Shown: one piece after another, positions 44,978 to 57,360 of the stretch | Numbering within the stretch: position 1 is the first letter of the stretch | Layout: each line of letters begins with the position of its first letter | Assembly: GCF_000002425.4 (NCBI RefSeq) | Contig: NC_037273.1 | Location: forward strand, 11,709,986 to 11,773,985 | DNA from: Physcomitrium patens | Taxonomy: Eukaryota > Streptophyta > Bryopsida > Funariales > Funariaceae | Direction of reading: 5' to 3' | DNA: 64,000 nt | Position numbers and translations under genes: made by a program | The notes under the pieces: model-generated | The model's database searches: none | What the model was told of the DNA's origin: nothing | The model's input: only the letters and a program-made list of their open reading frames with translations

Positions 44978-45331
44978 TCAGTACCAATGCAAGAAAATGA
45001 AGATCTGTCGTATAACATCTGCTATGAACTCCAACTGTTGTTCACGAGGTAAGTGGTTCATCGGCCCTTGAAGCCAACGGTAGTGGCCCACTCCTTCAAC
45101 TTCTGACCAAGCATGAACTTCCATATCTTCATTGTGAAATTGTCCTGCAAATATGCCTTCTGGTTGACCATCGTAAGCAGGCTCGGACTAAAATACAATC
45201 ACCAGTGATCGGTTACTTGGTATCCTCCGTCATCGTCGTGGTGCAGGTAGTTCTTCATCTCGGGGTCGCCTTCGTGAACTAGTTGGTTGAGATAATCTGA
45301 CTGGCATAGTATCTATTTCTTGGCTATCCAT
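44978..45331 (-). pseudogene. 3' accessory ORF of element D
   Basis: 354 nt, same start and end as in element C (ATG at 45331, stop 44978-44980). The basic N-terminus and the aromatic GHYRWLQGP-type block near 45050-45085 are recognisable. At least one in-frame stop is present (TAG near 45187, where C has a Ser codon). Confidence 0.65.
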
Positions 45332-45420
45332 ATCAGAAGACCAAACTATGGCTACTGAAAAAATTCTATTTTATCTTGGAAAAAATGACTACATCAACTA
45401 CGAATTTTGGTGGTGCTCTC

Positions 45421-48400
45421 TCTTTCTTATATTCTTGGGTGAGCAAGCTTCAGAAGGAAGCTATCGTCGAACCGACTTAGGTTTATGAGAATGTTGTTGA
45501 TGAAACTCCTGTATCTTTTCCGACGCATTGGTGAGATTTTCAGCTGGCTCCCACGTTCATTCATTAATGTCGTAGCCGCACCAATGAACAAGATACTCCA
45601 ACTTGCCCCAATTTCACTATGAATCCAACATCTTTTCAACCTCGTATTCCTCATGGTTCTTGATCTCAATACTAAGTGGCAGACATTGCACTCTTCCAGG
45701 AAAAGATGACTCTCGATAAGGCTCCAACAAAGAAACATGAAAGACTGGATGTACCTTCATAGAAGCTGGTAATTCCAGACGATACGCCATTGGATTGATT
45801 TGCTTCTGGATGATAAATGGTCCCAATCTTCGATAGTCCAACTTATCACATGGTCGCTTGGTCTTGATATTTCATCAAAGAAGCCATGCTTTATCTCCAA
45901 TTTTGAAAGTAGGTGCTTGATTCCGAAATCTATCTACAGACGCCTTGTAGGATTCTTGAGCGGATTGTAATTGAAGCTTCAACGTATTTTAAAGCTCTGA
46001 TAGTTGTTTCGCAAATCCTTCAGCTGCTGGATTGTTATTTGTTGATGGACTCAATAAATCAAGCTTCGGATGATACCATTAGTTGAAAAAGAATGGTGTA
46101 TATTGAGTCGACGCATGGAGGGTGTTGTTATATGTAAACTCGGCTAGCGGCAGATATGTGGTCTAATCATCTTACTGATAGTTGATATTACATCGTAAGT
46201 ATTGTTTCAGGACTTGGTTCACCCGTTCCATTTGGCCGTCAGTTTGAGGATAAAAAGCCGAAGAAAGCTTGATATTCACCTTCAGTATCTCAAAGAGAGA
46301 TCTCCAAAACTTTGATACGAACTAGGTTCCTCGATCTGATACGATATCATCTGGTAGTCCATGATATCGATACATATTATCCAGAAAGAGCCTTGCTGTG
46401 ACTTCACTGGACAATGTCTTCTTGCAAGGGACAAAGTGCGCCATCTTTGTAAGCCGATCTACCACGACAAAGTTGCTGTCAAATGAGTTTGATGATGGCA
46501 GGTCCGTGATGAAATCCATAGAAATTGAAGACCATGGTCGTCGTGGAATCGGCAATGGCTGTAGAAGTCTATAAGGGTGATGTCGAGGATTCTTGGATCT
46601 TGAACAGATGTTGCAGGAGAGGACAAAATCTTTCACATCCTTCTACATTTGAGGCCACCAAAAATCTCGAGAAATAAGCTCCAAGGTCTTGTTGAATCCA
46701 AAATGTCCCGTAGCTGGAAAATCGTGGCGAGATTGAAGAACTCGGAGTTGTGCTGGTCCTTTTGGGATATATAACCGCTTCTCAAAGTATAAAAGATCTC
46801 CCTCCACCTTGAACTTGTTGTCATTGGCACGCTGCTTAATATCAATGGCTACTAAATCTTCAATGGTCACGGCACGTACTTGATTCAGGAAATCAGCATC
46901 AATTGACACAATAGTAGCGCAAAACTGAAATTGCTTTGGCTTCAATAATGTCATACATTGTTTAATCAAACGCTGCTTCTCTAGCCTTTGGTACAAGATA
47001 CGATCTCCTCGATAAGGCATCAGATAGTCCTTGCTGCTTTCCAGGTCGATAAGTGATAACAAAATCGAACCTAGATAGCAACATACTCTACCGAGTTTGA
47101 CATCGATTTAGAACTCGAGCCGACATGAAATACTCCAAATTCTTGTGATCTATGTATACGGTCACTGGGTGTGCAGCTCTTTCAAGAAAATGATGCCATT
47201 CTTAGAAAGAATCCACTATAGCAAGAAGTTTCTTATCGTAGATCTCATAATTGATTTCAGTAGCAGAGAACTTTCGAGAATAGAATGCAACCGGATGGAG
47301 CTTCTTGTCTTTTCCTATTTGTGAAAGTACAGCTCCTAAAGCAAAATCCGAAGCATCAGTTTCTAAAAAAAAGGCCTTTGTAAAGTCTGGATGTACCAAG
47401 ATTGGAGCTGTAGTAAATGCGATCTTCAGGTCTTGAAATGCCTTCTCCACTAGAGGTCCCCATTCTAGCTTATCCTTGCATGTCAACCGAGTGAGAGGAG
47501 TAGCAACTTGAGAGTAATTTTTGATGAAGATCCGATAGAAGTTGGCAAAACCAAGAAAACATTATACGTCTCTAATCGTCTTCGGAACCTCCCAGGACAC
47601 GATTGCTTCCACCTTCTTGGGATCCATCTTCAAGCCTTCCATAGTCGCAACAAACTCCAGAAACTCCATCTCTTTTTGGTGAAATAAACACTTCTCCAAC
47701 TTGGCATATAGTCCTTGCTCGCATAGTTTCTCCAAGACCAAACGAACGTGCTTTTCATGCTCTTCCTCGTTTTTGGAGAATATCAAAATATCATCTAAAT
47801 AGATGACAACAAAATCGTCAAGGTGCTCTCGAAAAATGTCATTCATCATATGTTGAAAGACCGTTGGAGCATTGGTAAGACCAAAGGGCATGACATTATA
47901 CTCAAAATGGCCATACCTTGTACGAAACGTTGTCTTCCACTCATCTCCTTCCTTGATTTATACGAGGTTGTAAGCTCCCCTTAGATCAATTTTTGTAAAG
48001 ATCTTTGCACGTCCAAGTTGTTCTAAGAGACCTGAAATCAAGGATAACGGATAACGATTCTTCTTTTATTACCTTGTTGAGGCCTCGATAGTCCACGCAC
48101 ATCCGCAACGAGCCATATTTCTTCTTCACAAATAAGATGAGTGCTCCAATTGACGATTTTGAATGATGGATGAAGTTCTTGGTTAGATTCTCGTCGATGT
48201 ACTTTTGCAACTCCGCCAACTCCATTTGCGATAAATTGTAGATTGGGCCAAAAGGCAGTTGTGCTCCTTCCTACAAGTCTATGGCGCAATCATATAGTCG
48301 ATGTTCCAGTAGCATGTCGGCATTCTTCTTTTGAAACACGTCTTTAAAATCCTTATATTGCTTAGGTGTACTTGTTGTCGAGATCTTCTTCCTAGTAGTT

Positions 48401-48936
48401 GGAGCTGCATAAATGACAAAATATGTGCCTTCTTTGGACGATCTTATAAACGCTCTTGCTCCAATGAATAAGGATTTATTTATTCGGGATTTTCTACTAG
48501 GCTTGCTCTTGGGTGGTTTTGTGGGAAAGGTCATCTTCCGCAATCTCCAATCTATGGATGGGTTATGCTTTTTCAACTAGGAAAGACCAAGAATAACAAG
48601 ATTTGATGGGATTCTAATAATATTGAAAATAATATGACTACTATGGCCCTTAAATGTCACTTCTATAGGTTCTGATTCAAGGGTGACACTACCAGACAAT
48701 AAAGGTCGTCTATCTATGACCTCAACGTAAACAGGTTTGGATTTTTATACTAAAGGGATCTTATGACACTTCGCAAATTCTTCGTCTAAGAAACAAGCAG
48801 ATGCTCCTGAATCTAATAATACTAAGGTTCTCAGTTTTTGAGGGCCAATAAGCAAAGGGATTGTAAAGTAAAGGGCAGGTTGAGTGGAAAGAAAGGAACC
48901 TGGTTGTTGTTGCGATATTTCACTGTCCAGCCGCAC
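45421..48936 (-). pseudogene. pol of element D
   Basis: Protease (DSGASACFLDEEF near 48785-48825), linker, RT (48225-47562, with 'MPFGLTNAP' at 47891 and YLDD near 47805), RNase H near 47200-47486 ('[15 protein letters not shown]'), integrase (47062-46322: zinc finger, 'MDFITDLP', 'SDRGT'), a C-terminal region and chromodomain-like block near 45480-45650. Frameshifts are evident in RT (near 48060), the integrase and the chromodomain, in addition to stops, so D is slightly more damaged than C. Confidence 0.85.
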
Positions 48937-48944
48937 GGTTCCTA

Positions 48945-49943
48945 TTATGGCTGGGCATCCTCGTTTTCCTGAACAAACGCACCCCTAGTCCTAAAAATAC
49001 GCCGATTTTGCTTCTTGGGGCAGTTTCCAACTTTGTGGCCTTCTTCACCGTAATACAAGCATAGACCTTCCTCCATATGCAGCTTTTTTTCTTCTAGGAT
49101 AAGGAATTTGATACGTATCGCATCAATTTGCATGTCTTCTACCTCTGAATGTGAATTCACTCTGTTTGCTGACATAGTTGGGGCATGGCAAATCGTATGT
49201 TGTCTTGAACGTTGGTCTTGGTGGCATTGGAATAGGCGAGTATCATACTTCACAGCTTGGCTAATAGCTTCATTGAGCGTTTGTGGATCAGGAAGAGTTA
49301 ACAACAAATCCTTCACATCATTCCTTAAACTCCAATAGAATTGACTCATCAACGCTTCTTCGTCCCAATTGATGTTACATGTTAATTACCTGAAGTCCGA
49401 TGCATAGACTGATGTAGAATGCATCCCTTGTCGTAGTGACCGAATCTTTGTTGTAGCCCATCGAACCTTATCGTGTTCACCAAATGCTTCCGCAAACGCC
49501 TCCAAAAAGGTTTCAAAGTTGTTTAGTATGGACGATCGTTTCTCAAACAAAAGAGCAAACCATGATAGAGCTTGCCCTGTAAGTAAGGTTCCAACAAGTC
49601 CAACACGTGACTCCTCTGTTGAATAGCGTTCGGGCTGTAAAACTATTATCAACCTAATTTATTTGACGAATCCTCGAAACTTGGAATGTGTACCATCAAA
49701 CTTGTCCGGAAGGCTAACTCAGGATTCCTTATGTTGTAGAATCAGCGGTGCTTGTTAAACCTGAGGCAAAGTTGCTTCTCCAAGTGTAGAAATTTGAGGC
49801 TGGTGCAACCTAGATTGTGCCATCCTAGATGCTCCATCATTATGAAGCCTTGCTACGACTCCTTCAATCTCTACAGTTCTTTGTGATAACGTAGCAAGGG
49901 CATTCATGATAGCATTTAACTTGGACTCTGAACTTTCCATCAT
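48945..49943 (-). pseudogene. gag of element D
   Basis: Capsid segments and a zinc-knuckle region with CLYYGEEGHKVGNC (second Cys changed to Tyr) near 49030-49075. The CGA at 49435-49437 is intact here but a stop in B and C. Shared stops with C near the N-terminus lie inside the near-identical tract. Confidence 0.8.
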
Positions 49944-50002
49944 ACTAATGTCTTGGCCTCAGACCATTCTAAGAGAAGGACAGGAATGACTCTACAAGAA
50001 GA

Positions 50003-50222
50003 CAATATTGGTTTAGAGGAGGGTACTCCGCAACCTCTAAAATGCCTTAAGAGCTTCAAGAAAAGGGGTAATCCACTCTCTCCAAGAAGAATAAGACTCC
50101 AATATTGTAACAAAAGAAGTATCAGTTTAGAGGAGGGTAATCTACAACCTCTAAAGTACTAGTACACTTTCAAGCAGAGGGGTAATCTACACTTTAACAA
50201 AGAAGAAACTAGCTCTGATATC
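50003..50222 (-). other. Structured leader of element D
   Basis: Two multi-hairpin units with the same sequence as in element C (38131-38350). The primer site is at 50235-50245, 2 nt from the LTR. Confidence 0.75.
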
Positions 50223-50247
50223 TGAGGTGAGTGAAGTCTCGACAAAC

Positions 50248-50543
50248 TGTCACGAACACAGAATACAGACTTGATATCTACCAAGAAGTTCAAGAAGAAC
50301 TGGCAAGAACTAGATTAATCAGATGAATACAAGAACAACCCCAGAGAGGTGAGCTAGAGCTCTAAGAGATGTGTTGTCCAGACTGAAGAACTCTTCAGCC
50401 TCGATTCCAATATATATTCCTATTTAGGAAGCTTCTCAAGCAACTTCTACCAACTAGGAAGCTTCTAGAAGGTTCCAAAGACTTGCTTCTAGAAGGTTCT
50501 AGAAACTTGTCTCTAGAAGGTTCTAAGGACTATGTCCCTAACA
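50248..50543 (-). repeat. 5' LTR of element D
   Basis: 296 bp, TGTCACGAAC...CCCTAACA, near-identical to 38376-38671 in its inner half. Confidence 0.92.
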
Positions 50544-50548
50544 ACATT

Positions 50549-50952
50549 ACGGTGTTTCACACAAACACAAGCTCATTCTCTCTGCTGAACTACAATCAGA
50601 TTTCAGCATTCAATCTTTCTTCTTCTCAAATATTACTAATCACATTTCCATTCCATAATTCACTTCACAATATTCAGAAACTGTCAATCCTCTTATTCAA
50701 AGAAAATAACAAACAAAAGAAAAGAGGTAGCACCAAGCTTACCCCGGCTCACACTATCACAGCGATGGCACCTTAATTAACTTCTACAACTCCTATATAC
50801 TTTCCCCTGATTCTCCAGATTCTAATCGTAATTCTATAATTAATCACTTTTAAGAACTAAATCACTCATCCATCCTCCTGAATTTCCTATTATATGGACT
50901 ATTAATATATTTTACCAATATCTTTCAAAAACGAATTAATATCTATTCAACA
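50549..50952 (-). repeat. GX 5' LTR, outer part
   Basis: Continues 44248-44606 after element D and ends ...TATTCAACA. It is followed by the ATATA target duplication. Confidence 0.87.
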
Positions 50953-51196
50953 ATATACAAAGAATTTGAAGATCTTGATGATTCAAAGGATTTTTACTAA
51001 AAGCCATTGTAAAAAGGGATTGTGATGGTAAAAAAGGTGATGGCTTTTTGTCTATTAGAAGAAATAAAGCTATTATAAGATTATCACAAGATGGATATAT
51101 TTCATTCAAATATATAAAGAATTTGGAAAGAATAAAAAAGTAAAATGTCAAAAATATGAAATATGAGTTGAAGATATGTGGAGTGATTGATGAAGC

Positions 51197-51249
<53 letters not shown>

Positions 51250-54200
51250 AGGATGTTTAAAGAATCTTACTTTGGTGATATTATGGATAATTTGCAAATA
51301 TTATTAGATTTAGATTTTAAAGATGGTGATAAGGAAATAAACATGTATTCTAAGTAATTTTATGATGTAATGAAAGAATACGTAGATAAATATAAAGTGA
51401 AGGTGAATACAAAATATAAGACTTTTGCAAAGAAGATTAAATTAGTGGCATTGCTACTACCATCAAATTTTAAAAAAAAAAGTTGAGAAGGTTTTTATGT
51501 AATCCAATTTAAGAGATTCAAGAAAAATAGGTCTTAAATTTAAAGATAAATTAGCATTAGATGGTTTAAGAGATTTGTATGAGAATTTTTTGCCAAAGGA
51601 TAAAGAATGATATTTTAAAGAAATGTTTTTACTACATAATAAGGCGTTTGCATTTAAATCACATGAAATAGGGTGCTTTGATCCAAGTATTGTAGTACAT
51701 ATGGTTATTTTGACAATTTTATATGAATTATGGAATTTGAAGCTAATTATAATTTCAAAGGCCTATTTGCCAAAACTAATTAAATTACTATATAAAAAGA
51801 TTAGGATGGAAATTTTGGAACCATCTATTGTACCATATTTCAATCAATGGTTCATATTACTTAAGAAAAATGGGACATTGAGGTTTATTCAAGATATATA
51901 ATTGATAAATAAAATAATTATTAGAAACATGGATTTAAGTCTAATTGTTAATAAGTTTGTAGAAGTATTTTCAAAGAAAAAAATTTATTTTATAAGAGAT
52001 CTTTATTCAAGATATGATCAATTTCAATTGGCAATGCAAAATAGAGATTTAATAACTATAAAGATACCATTAAGATTGGTCAAAATGTGCATATTACCAC
52101 AAAAGGCTACTAATTTTGTAGCACACATGATGAATAGAATACATAAGGTGTTAAGAAAATTTATTTTTAGTATAAAAATATCTTTCCTAAATAATGTTTC
52201 AATTAAAAGATGTGAAGAAGAAAGAAAAGATGAAATTTTGGATTGAAAGCAATGTAAGAAATCTGTGGCAAATCATATTGATAACTATCAAAAGATTTTG
52301 ACAAGATTAGAAGAGATTCATTTAACCTTATTGGAATCAAAATCAATATTTGGAATAAAAGAAGTTTTGGTTGTCAAACATATATGTGGACCGTACAGGT
52401 GCAAGCCATGAATAAAAAAAGTAGACGGAATTCAAAAGATGAAAGAATGTTTAAATACATTTGAGATTCAAAGGTTTTTGAGATCATGAATTTTATATCA
52501 CATTTCAATTCTATATTTTGCACATATAGCAAAGCTATTATATAGTTTATTAAAGAAGGGGTGGAGGTTTCAATGGAATATTGAGAAAAATAAGATAATG
52601 AAAAAGTTGAAAAAACTCCTTTCTTCACCACCAACTTTGAAAAAAATTAATTATGATTCAAAGAGAATAATAGTACTAATGGTTGATGCTAGTTTAATAA
52701 AAATTGGAAAAACAATTGAACAAGATGATAAAGAAGAGAATAAATACTTAGTTAGATTTGGAGTAAAAGTTTTAAATCCTTGTCAAAAGGCTTATACAAA
52801 AATAAAAAGTGAATTATAAAAAATAGTAACCACAATGAAAAATGAAAAAGAATATTTGATTGGTACAATGGTGGTTATGAAATCAGATTATTTACCATTA
52901 TTAGGCATGATTACTAGTTGTTCTATACCAAATATTATAATGTTAAGATAGATTGTATATATAAAGTCTATGAATCTATAATTCAAGCATATTTCAAGAA
53001 AGAATAATTGATTGCAGATATGTTATCACGAGCATGATATGATCGTGAAGATGATATGATTGATGATGAAAAAAATATTAGCGCCAACTTTTATTCAACT
53101 TTAAGTGCAAGAAAGAATAGGTTGTATTTGGCTACACTACTTGAATTATTTTTAGAAGAATAATATGATAATAAATAGTTGTATATAGAAAAATATTTAA
53201 GTATATTAATATTGCAAGAAGGTTGGATGGACAAAGAATTTAAGACAATTCAAAGGAAAGCATATGGATGTTTTCTTCAAAATAATTTTTCATGAAAGCA
53301 TCCAAATAAAAAGAGTAGAATATCACAATAAATTGTAAATAAAATTGAAATTCAATAAGAGATCATTCAAGAATTCCATGAGAGTTAGTAGATTGGGCAT
53401 TGGAATATTTGAGGAACATTTACTAAGTTGAAAGAGAAATATCGGTGGAAGAATATACACAAAGACATAGCAAATTTTGTGGGATCTTGTAAGACTTGTC
53501 AAGTATATTCAAACATTTTGCATCAAGATGGATTACACTCAACATATTGTTTAACTTTATATTATAAGTGGATAGTAGATTTAGTAGTAATGCTTATGGA
53601 ACTTTGAAAAATAAAATATTTGATACTTGTATGAGAAGATTTATCAAATATGGTTGAAAGACAAGCATTAAAAATAAAAGGTACTAAAGATATATGCCTA
53701 TTTTTATTGAAAGATGTTATTTGTTGTTATTGTTGTATTAAAAAAAATTACAAAAAGTAAAAATAAATTGAATGCAAGGAAAGCACAAGAATTCTTTAGT
53801 TGAATAGAAATTAATTTTTTTCAATAATAGCATATAATTCAGAAGGTAATGATAAAAATCAATGTAAATATTTGCCTATTGATAAGGCATTAGTAAAGAC
53901 ATACAATAGTAAAGCATATGAATGGCCTAAACCACTATCATTTGCTCTATGGGCTAATTACACAATTCATAGTTTTATAACAAGTTATATGCCTTCTGAA
54001 TTAATATATGGATAAAAACCAATAATGCCAATAAAAGAGGTAGTACCTACTTGAGATGTATTGACTTGGAAGGATGATCTCAATAGAAAAGAAATTTTAG
54101 TATTATAGATGTAATAATTAGAAAGAAGACCTAATGGTATTGAAGTAATAACAAATAGGTTGAAAGAAATAAGAAAAAAGAATAAAGAAAGATTTGATAA

Positions 54201-54601
54201 AAAAACATCAACTATGACTTAAAGTAGTTGAAGATAGTGATTGGATGTTAGTTTATGATAGTAGCTTAGACAATAAACATAGCACAACAAAGAAGTTTGT
54301 AAAGAGAAGGTTTGGGCCTTATGTTATCAAACAAGAGTATGAGAATGGAATATATTTATTAAAAGAACTTGATGGGATAGAATTGAAGATACCTAGAACA
54401 GGTAAGCAAATTAAGTTATTTAAAAAAAAAAAGTGAAGATATTTGTTTTAATGAAGAATAAAATTTATTAAAAGAAATTGAAATGGAAATAGAAGAGAAA
54501 ATTGAAGATGAAGAATTTAACCAAGATGAAAGCATTCTACATCAATGTGATGAAGAAAACTTGGTACACTTTGGAAAATGCATAGATTTAAAGAAAATGG
54601 A
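50953..54601 (+). pseudogene. Element GY, right part: decayed RT, RNase H, integrase
   Basis: RT is recognisable over 51623-52246: 'PYFNQWFILLKKNGTLRFIQDI', 'RDLYSRYDQFQLAMQNRDL', 'MCILPQKATNFVAHMMN'. The YxDD region (near 52180) reads FLNNV, so the catalytic aspartates are lost. RNase H follows near 52660-53040 ('VDASLIKIG', 'CQKAYTKIKSEL', 'MKNEKEYLIG'). Integrase runs near 53370-54200 (zinc region near 53400-53510), with a C-terminal SH3-like block 'KRRFGPYVIKQEYENGIYLLKELDG' at 54245-54436. There is no chromodomain. Stops are frequent. This is the oldest-looking element here. Confidence 0.75.
51200..51246. repeat. (TA)n microsatellite
   Basis: About 46 bp of uninterrupted TA repeats within GY. 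Confidence 0.95.
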
Positions 54602-54828
54602 TGTCATGATGTAATATGGCTAATAGGTAAAAAAATAAAGAAAATAATATATTATAAAATTTTTTATTTCAAAATATTATATAAAATTATCTTTAAAATA
54701 TAAATAATAGTCAAAAGATAAGAAAATTAAAAATACAAATTCTACTTTTTTTGCAAAGTGGGCTTTTATATATTTTTAGGACCATAAATAAGACAAAATA
54801 AGGTAGATTAGAAAAATAAAGAATCACC
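54602..54828 (-). repeat. Family T fragment, 3' end, minus strand
   Basis: The reverse complement matches the last ~230 bp of T ('ctaatctaccttattttg', 'cctaaaaatatataaaagcc...ctttgc'). It ends TGACA at 54602-54606, confirming the undecayed terminus of this family. Confidence 0.6.
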
Positions 54829-55069
54829 ATAGAAGTCTTATAAAACATCACCATGTAACTCCTAATTAGATAGTATATATAGACGCAAGAGTGAAGTCTT
54901 CTTCATTCTTATCAATACTTTTTTTGTTCTTAGTCTAGTTTTAAGAGTCTAAATTTTGCTTATCTTTGGCAATAGTCATTCTATTTTAATATTATACTAT
55001 CTTTGAGTGATTTCTTAATCTTTTTTAGTAATATAAAGATGTATTGAAATTTTAATTCTTTGAGATTCA
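54829..55069 (+). repeat. CR1 LTR fragment
   Basis: 5'-truncated plus-strand CR1 LTR containing the TATA region ('agatagtatatatagacgc'), the promoter inverted repeat and the 'ggcaatagtcattct' block. It faces the minus-strand LTR that follows, forming an inverted pair. Confidence 0.65.
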
Positions 55070-55540
55070 TGTCCTTGATAAAAAGAGATGACAAACTAAA
55101 AATAAGAAAGTAAATATATTTAATAAAAAATTGCAATGGCTATTGCTAAAGACTTAAAAACTAAAGACTCTTGAAATTAGACTAGAAGCAAGAAAGGAGT
55201 TGATAAGAGTGAAGAAGGCTTCACTCTTGTCTTTATATATACTATCTATCTAAGAGTTATAAAGCAATCTTTTAAAGGATCTCCAACATCTATCAAATTT
55301 TTAAGATATATGTTTTAACTTGTAAGGCAAGTTTTCTATTTGTGCACCAATATGTATAACATGTGACTAATTTGTTGGCCAAGTTTCTAATCTATCAATT
55401 ACCTATAAACATGTATAAAGATTAAACTACATCTATGAAGCTTCTAAAAAATTTCTTCTTAAGATATTATCAAATTAATCTACTTTTACATACTTCTACC
55501 AATTCATATTATTTCGATAACTATAAGTATATCCATGACA
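55070..55540 (-). repeat. CR1 LTR, minus strand
   Basis: TGTCCTTGAT...ATCCATGACA, 471 bp, with the promoter inverted repeat near 55205-55235. No internal region is visible on either side, so it is a solo or truncated LTR. Confidence 0.75.
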
Positions 55541-55975
55541 GTACCTTCCTTAGCATGCTATGATAAAAGATTCTATAATGGTAATAGAGTATGTTTACAA
55601 GATTTTTAAAAACTAGCTTTTCAATAACATTAAGTAATTTCTTGTCATTTGCAATCCAAAACACTAAGGCTTTTAACACTTTTGAGCATTGATTATTATC
55701 TATAACATTATTATTTTTCTTAAGATATTATCAAGTTAATCTATTTTTACTTACTTCTATCTATTCATATTATTTGGATAATTATAAGTATGTCAATGAC
55801 ATTACCTTCCTTAGCATACTACAATAAAAGATTCTATAATGATAATAAAGTGTCTTTTTAAGATTTTTAAAACCTAGCTTTTCAATAACATTAAGTGATT
55901 TCTTATCATTTGCAATCCAAAACACTAAGGCTTTCTACACTTTGAGGCATTGATTATTGTCTATAACATTGTCAT
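55461..55975. repeat. ~260-bp tandem duplication
   Basis: 55461-55720 and 55722-55975 align throughout, from 'aagatattatca' to 'attgattatt.tctataacatt'. The first unit includes the end of the CR1 LTR, so the duplication post-dates that LTR. Confidence 0.8.
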
Positions 55976-57360
55976 AGTCTATAACTTTTGTATAGAATAA
56001 TGATATATAAGTTGAGTTGCAAGCAAGACCACTACTCTCATCAATCTTGTAAACAATCTTAAAATGATTGGCAAGAACACCATTCAAAGTCAATTATACA
56101 TTTTTAGAACTTGTCAATCATTATTTCATGCAAGTTGGACAATTATTGACAACCTCTAAATGATCTTATATCTAAGATGAAGATTTCTTCTTTTTAGTTG
56201 ACATTTATTTAGAAGAATAAATAATCTACATTGTTACTTTAATATAGATTGGATTATATTTGGAGACAACTTGATCATCTTTGAATTAAGTTGCATTAAC
56301 AACTTTATTTTGTTTGAAATCAATGTCAATTGGAATATTAATAGAATTGCTTACAAATTGTCATTTGTCAACATTATACTCATCTTTTATATTGTCCACA
56401 CTAAATAGCAAAATGCATAATGAAATGTTTAACAAAATATACAACAAAAAGCAAGAACAAAATTCACACAATAACTAGTAAATGCATACAATAGTATCCA
56501 AATGCATGCATCAATAGTTGCAAATACCTCAAATATTATAAAATAGCAACTTACGGTTTTAACAATTAACTTAAGCTACAACTAGTCTACTAAATATTTA
56601 GTGAGCCAACTAGCTATTTATATTGGTTCAATGATTGGTTCATTTTTAATTAGCCAAATATCAAAGTCTAGGTATTTGTGACAATTTTATATATAATATT
56701 AGGAATCTTAAGAAAATTTTATTATCTTTAATAAATAATCAAAATAAATAGAAAATATATATATATACCAAATTTAGTAATTTTAAATATTTTAAAAAAT
56801 ATTTTTTATTAATCCTCTTAAAATTATTGAAATAAATAATAAAAATATAATAAGATATTAAATTTTATTTTAACAATAAAAATATAAAAAAATATATTTA
56901 ATAAGAATATTAATAATCTTTTAATTTGTTTTATATTTTAGATCATTAATTGAAATTTAAATAGTTTGTAAAGTAAATATACAAACAAGATATTTATATT
57001 TCAAAAAACTTGTAGAAGTTTATTATTTGATTTAATCAAATAAAAGATATTTACTTAGTTGGAATGTTTTAGTTATTTATAATAGATTGTTATGATAAAT
57101 GTCTCATTATAATCTTGCTACATTTGTAAAAAATTTAATTTTGAATTTTTTATTCTATCTTTTAAAACATGACTTTTAAGAGAGTTTTAATCATTAGTCA
57201 AACATAGATTTTTGTTACAATGTATTATTAAATAACAGGTCATAAACACAATGAAAGATTATAAATCAAGTTTGAAATGATAAAAATGATTGTATTGTTG
57301 TTACTATGAGGTTGTTCAATTTTAAATTCATATCTTTGTGTAAATAATGAACAAATAATA
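55976..57360. other. AT-rich tract without recognised genes
   Basis: No domain, LTR or RNA gene is recognised. The short frames present are not convincing. It ends at an abrupt rise in GC near 57360. Confidence 0.5.

Larger units (their letters stand above)
44607..50543 (-). mobile_element. Element D: CR2 chromovirus inserted in the GX 5' LTR
   Basis: LTRs lie at 44607-44927 (321 bp, with one extra 25-bp TTCTAGAAGG-type unit) and 50248-50543 (296 bp). The target duplication is ATATT (44602-44606) and ACATT (50544-50548). The partner GX LTR keeps the empty ACATT at 38823-38827. Same orientation and organisation as C, with about 6-7% divergence in a sampled pol stretch but near-identity over the leader and 5' LTR. 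Confidence 0.93.
32551..50952 (-). mobile_element. Element GX: gypsy element with truncated pol, hosting elements C and D
   Basis: The left LTR is 32551-32758 plus 38677-39231 and the right LTR is 44248-44606 plus 50549-50952. Each is about 0.77 kb and each is split by a CR2 element. The target duplication ATATA lies at 32546-32550 and 50953-50957. The coding strand is minus. The internal part (39232-44247, about 5 kb) contains gag with several zinc knuckles, a protease, the first part of RT, then a tandem repeat instead of the rest of pol. It is therefore non-autonomous. Confidence 0.85.

Noticed and set aside
55976..57360. Possible hAT/BED zinc-finger transposase remnant (Cys-x2-Cys-like segment near 56130)
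   Set aside because: Only one weak C-x2-C segment on the minus strand, with no transposase core; not enough to call.
1..57360. Endogenous pararetrovirus or other viral insertions
   Set aside because: All polymerase fragments have integrase, LTRs or chromodomains of Ty3/gypsy retrotransposons; no movement-protein or envelope-like frames are seen.
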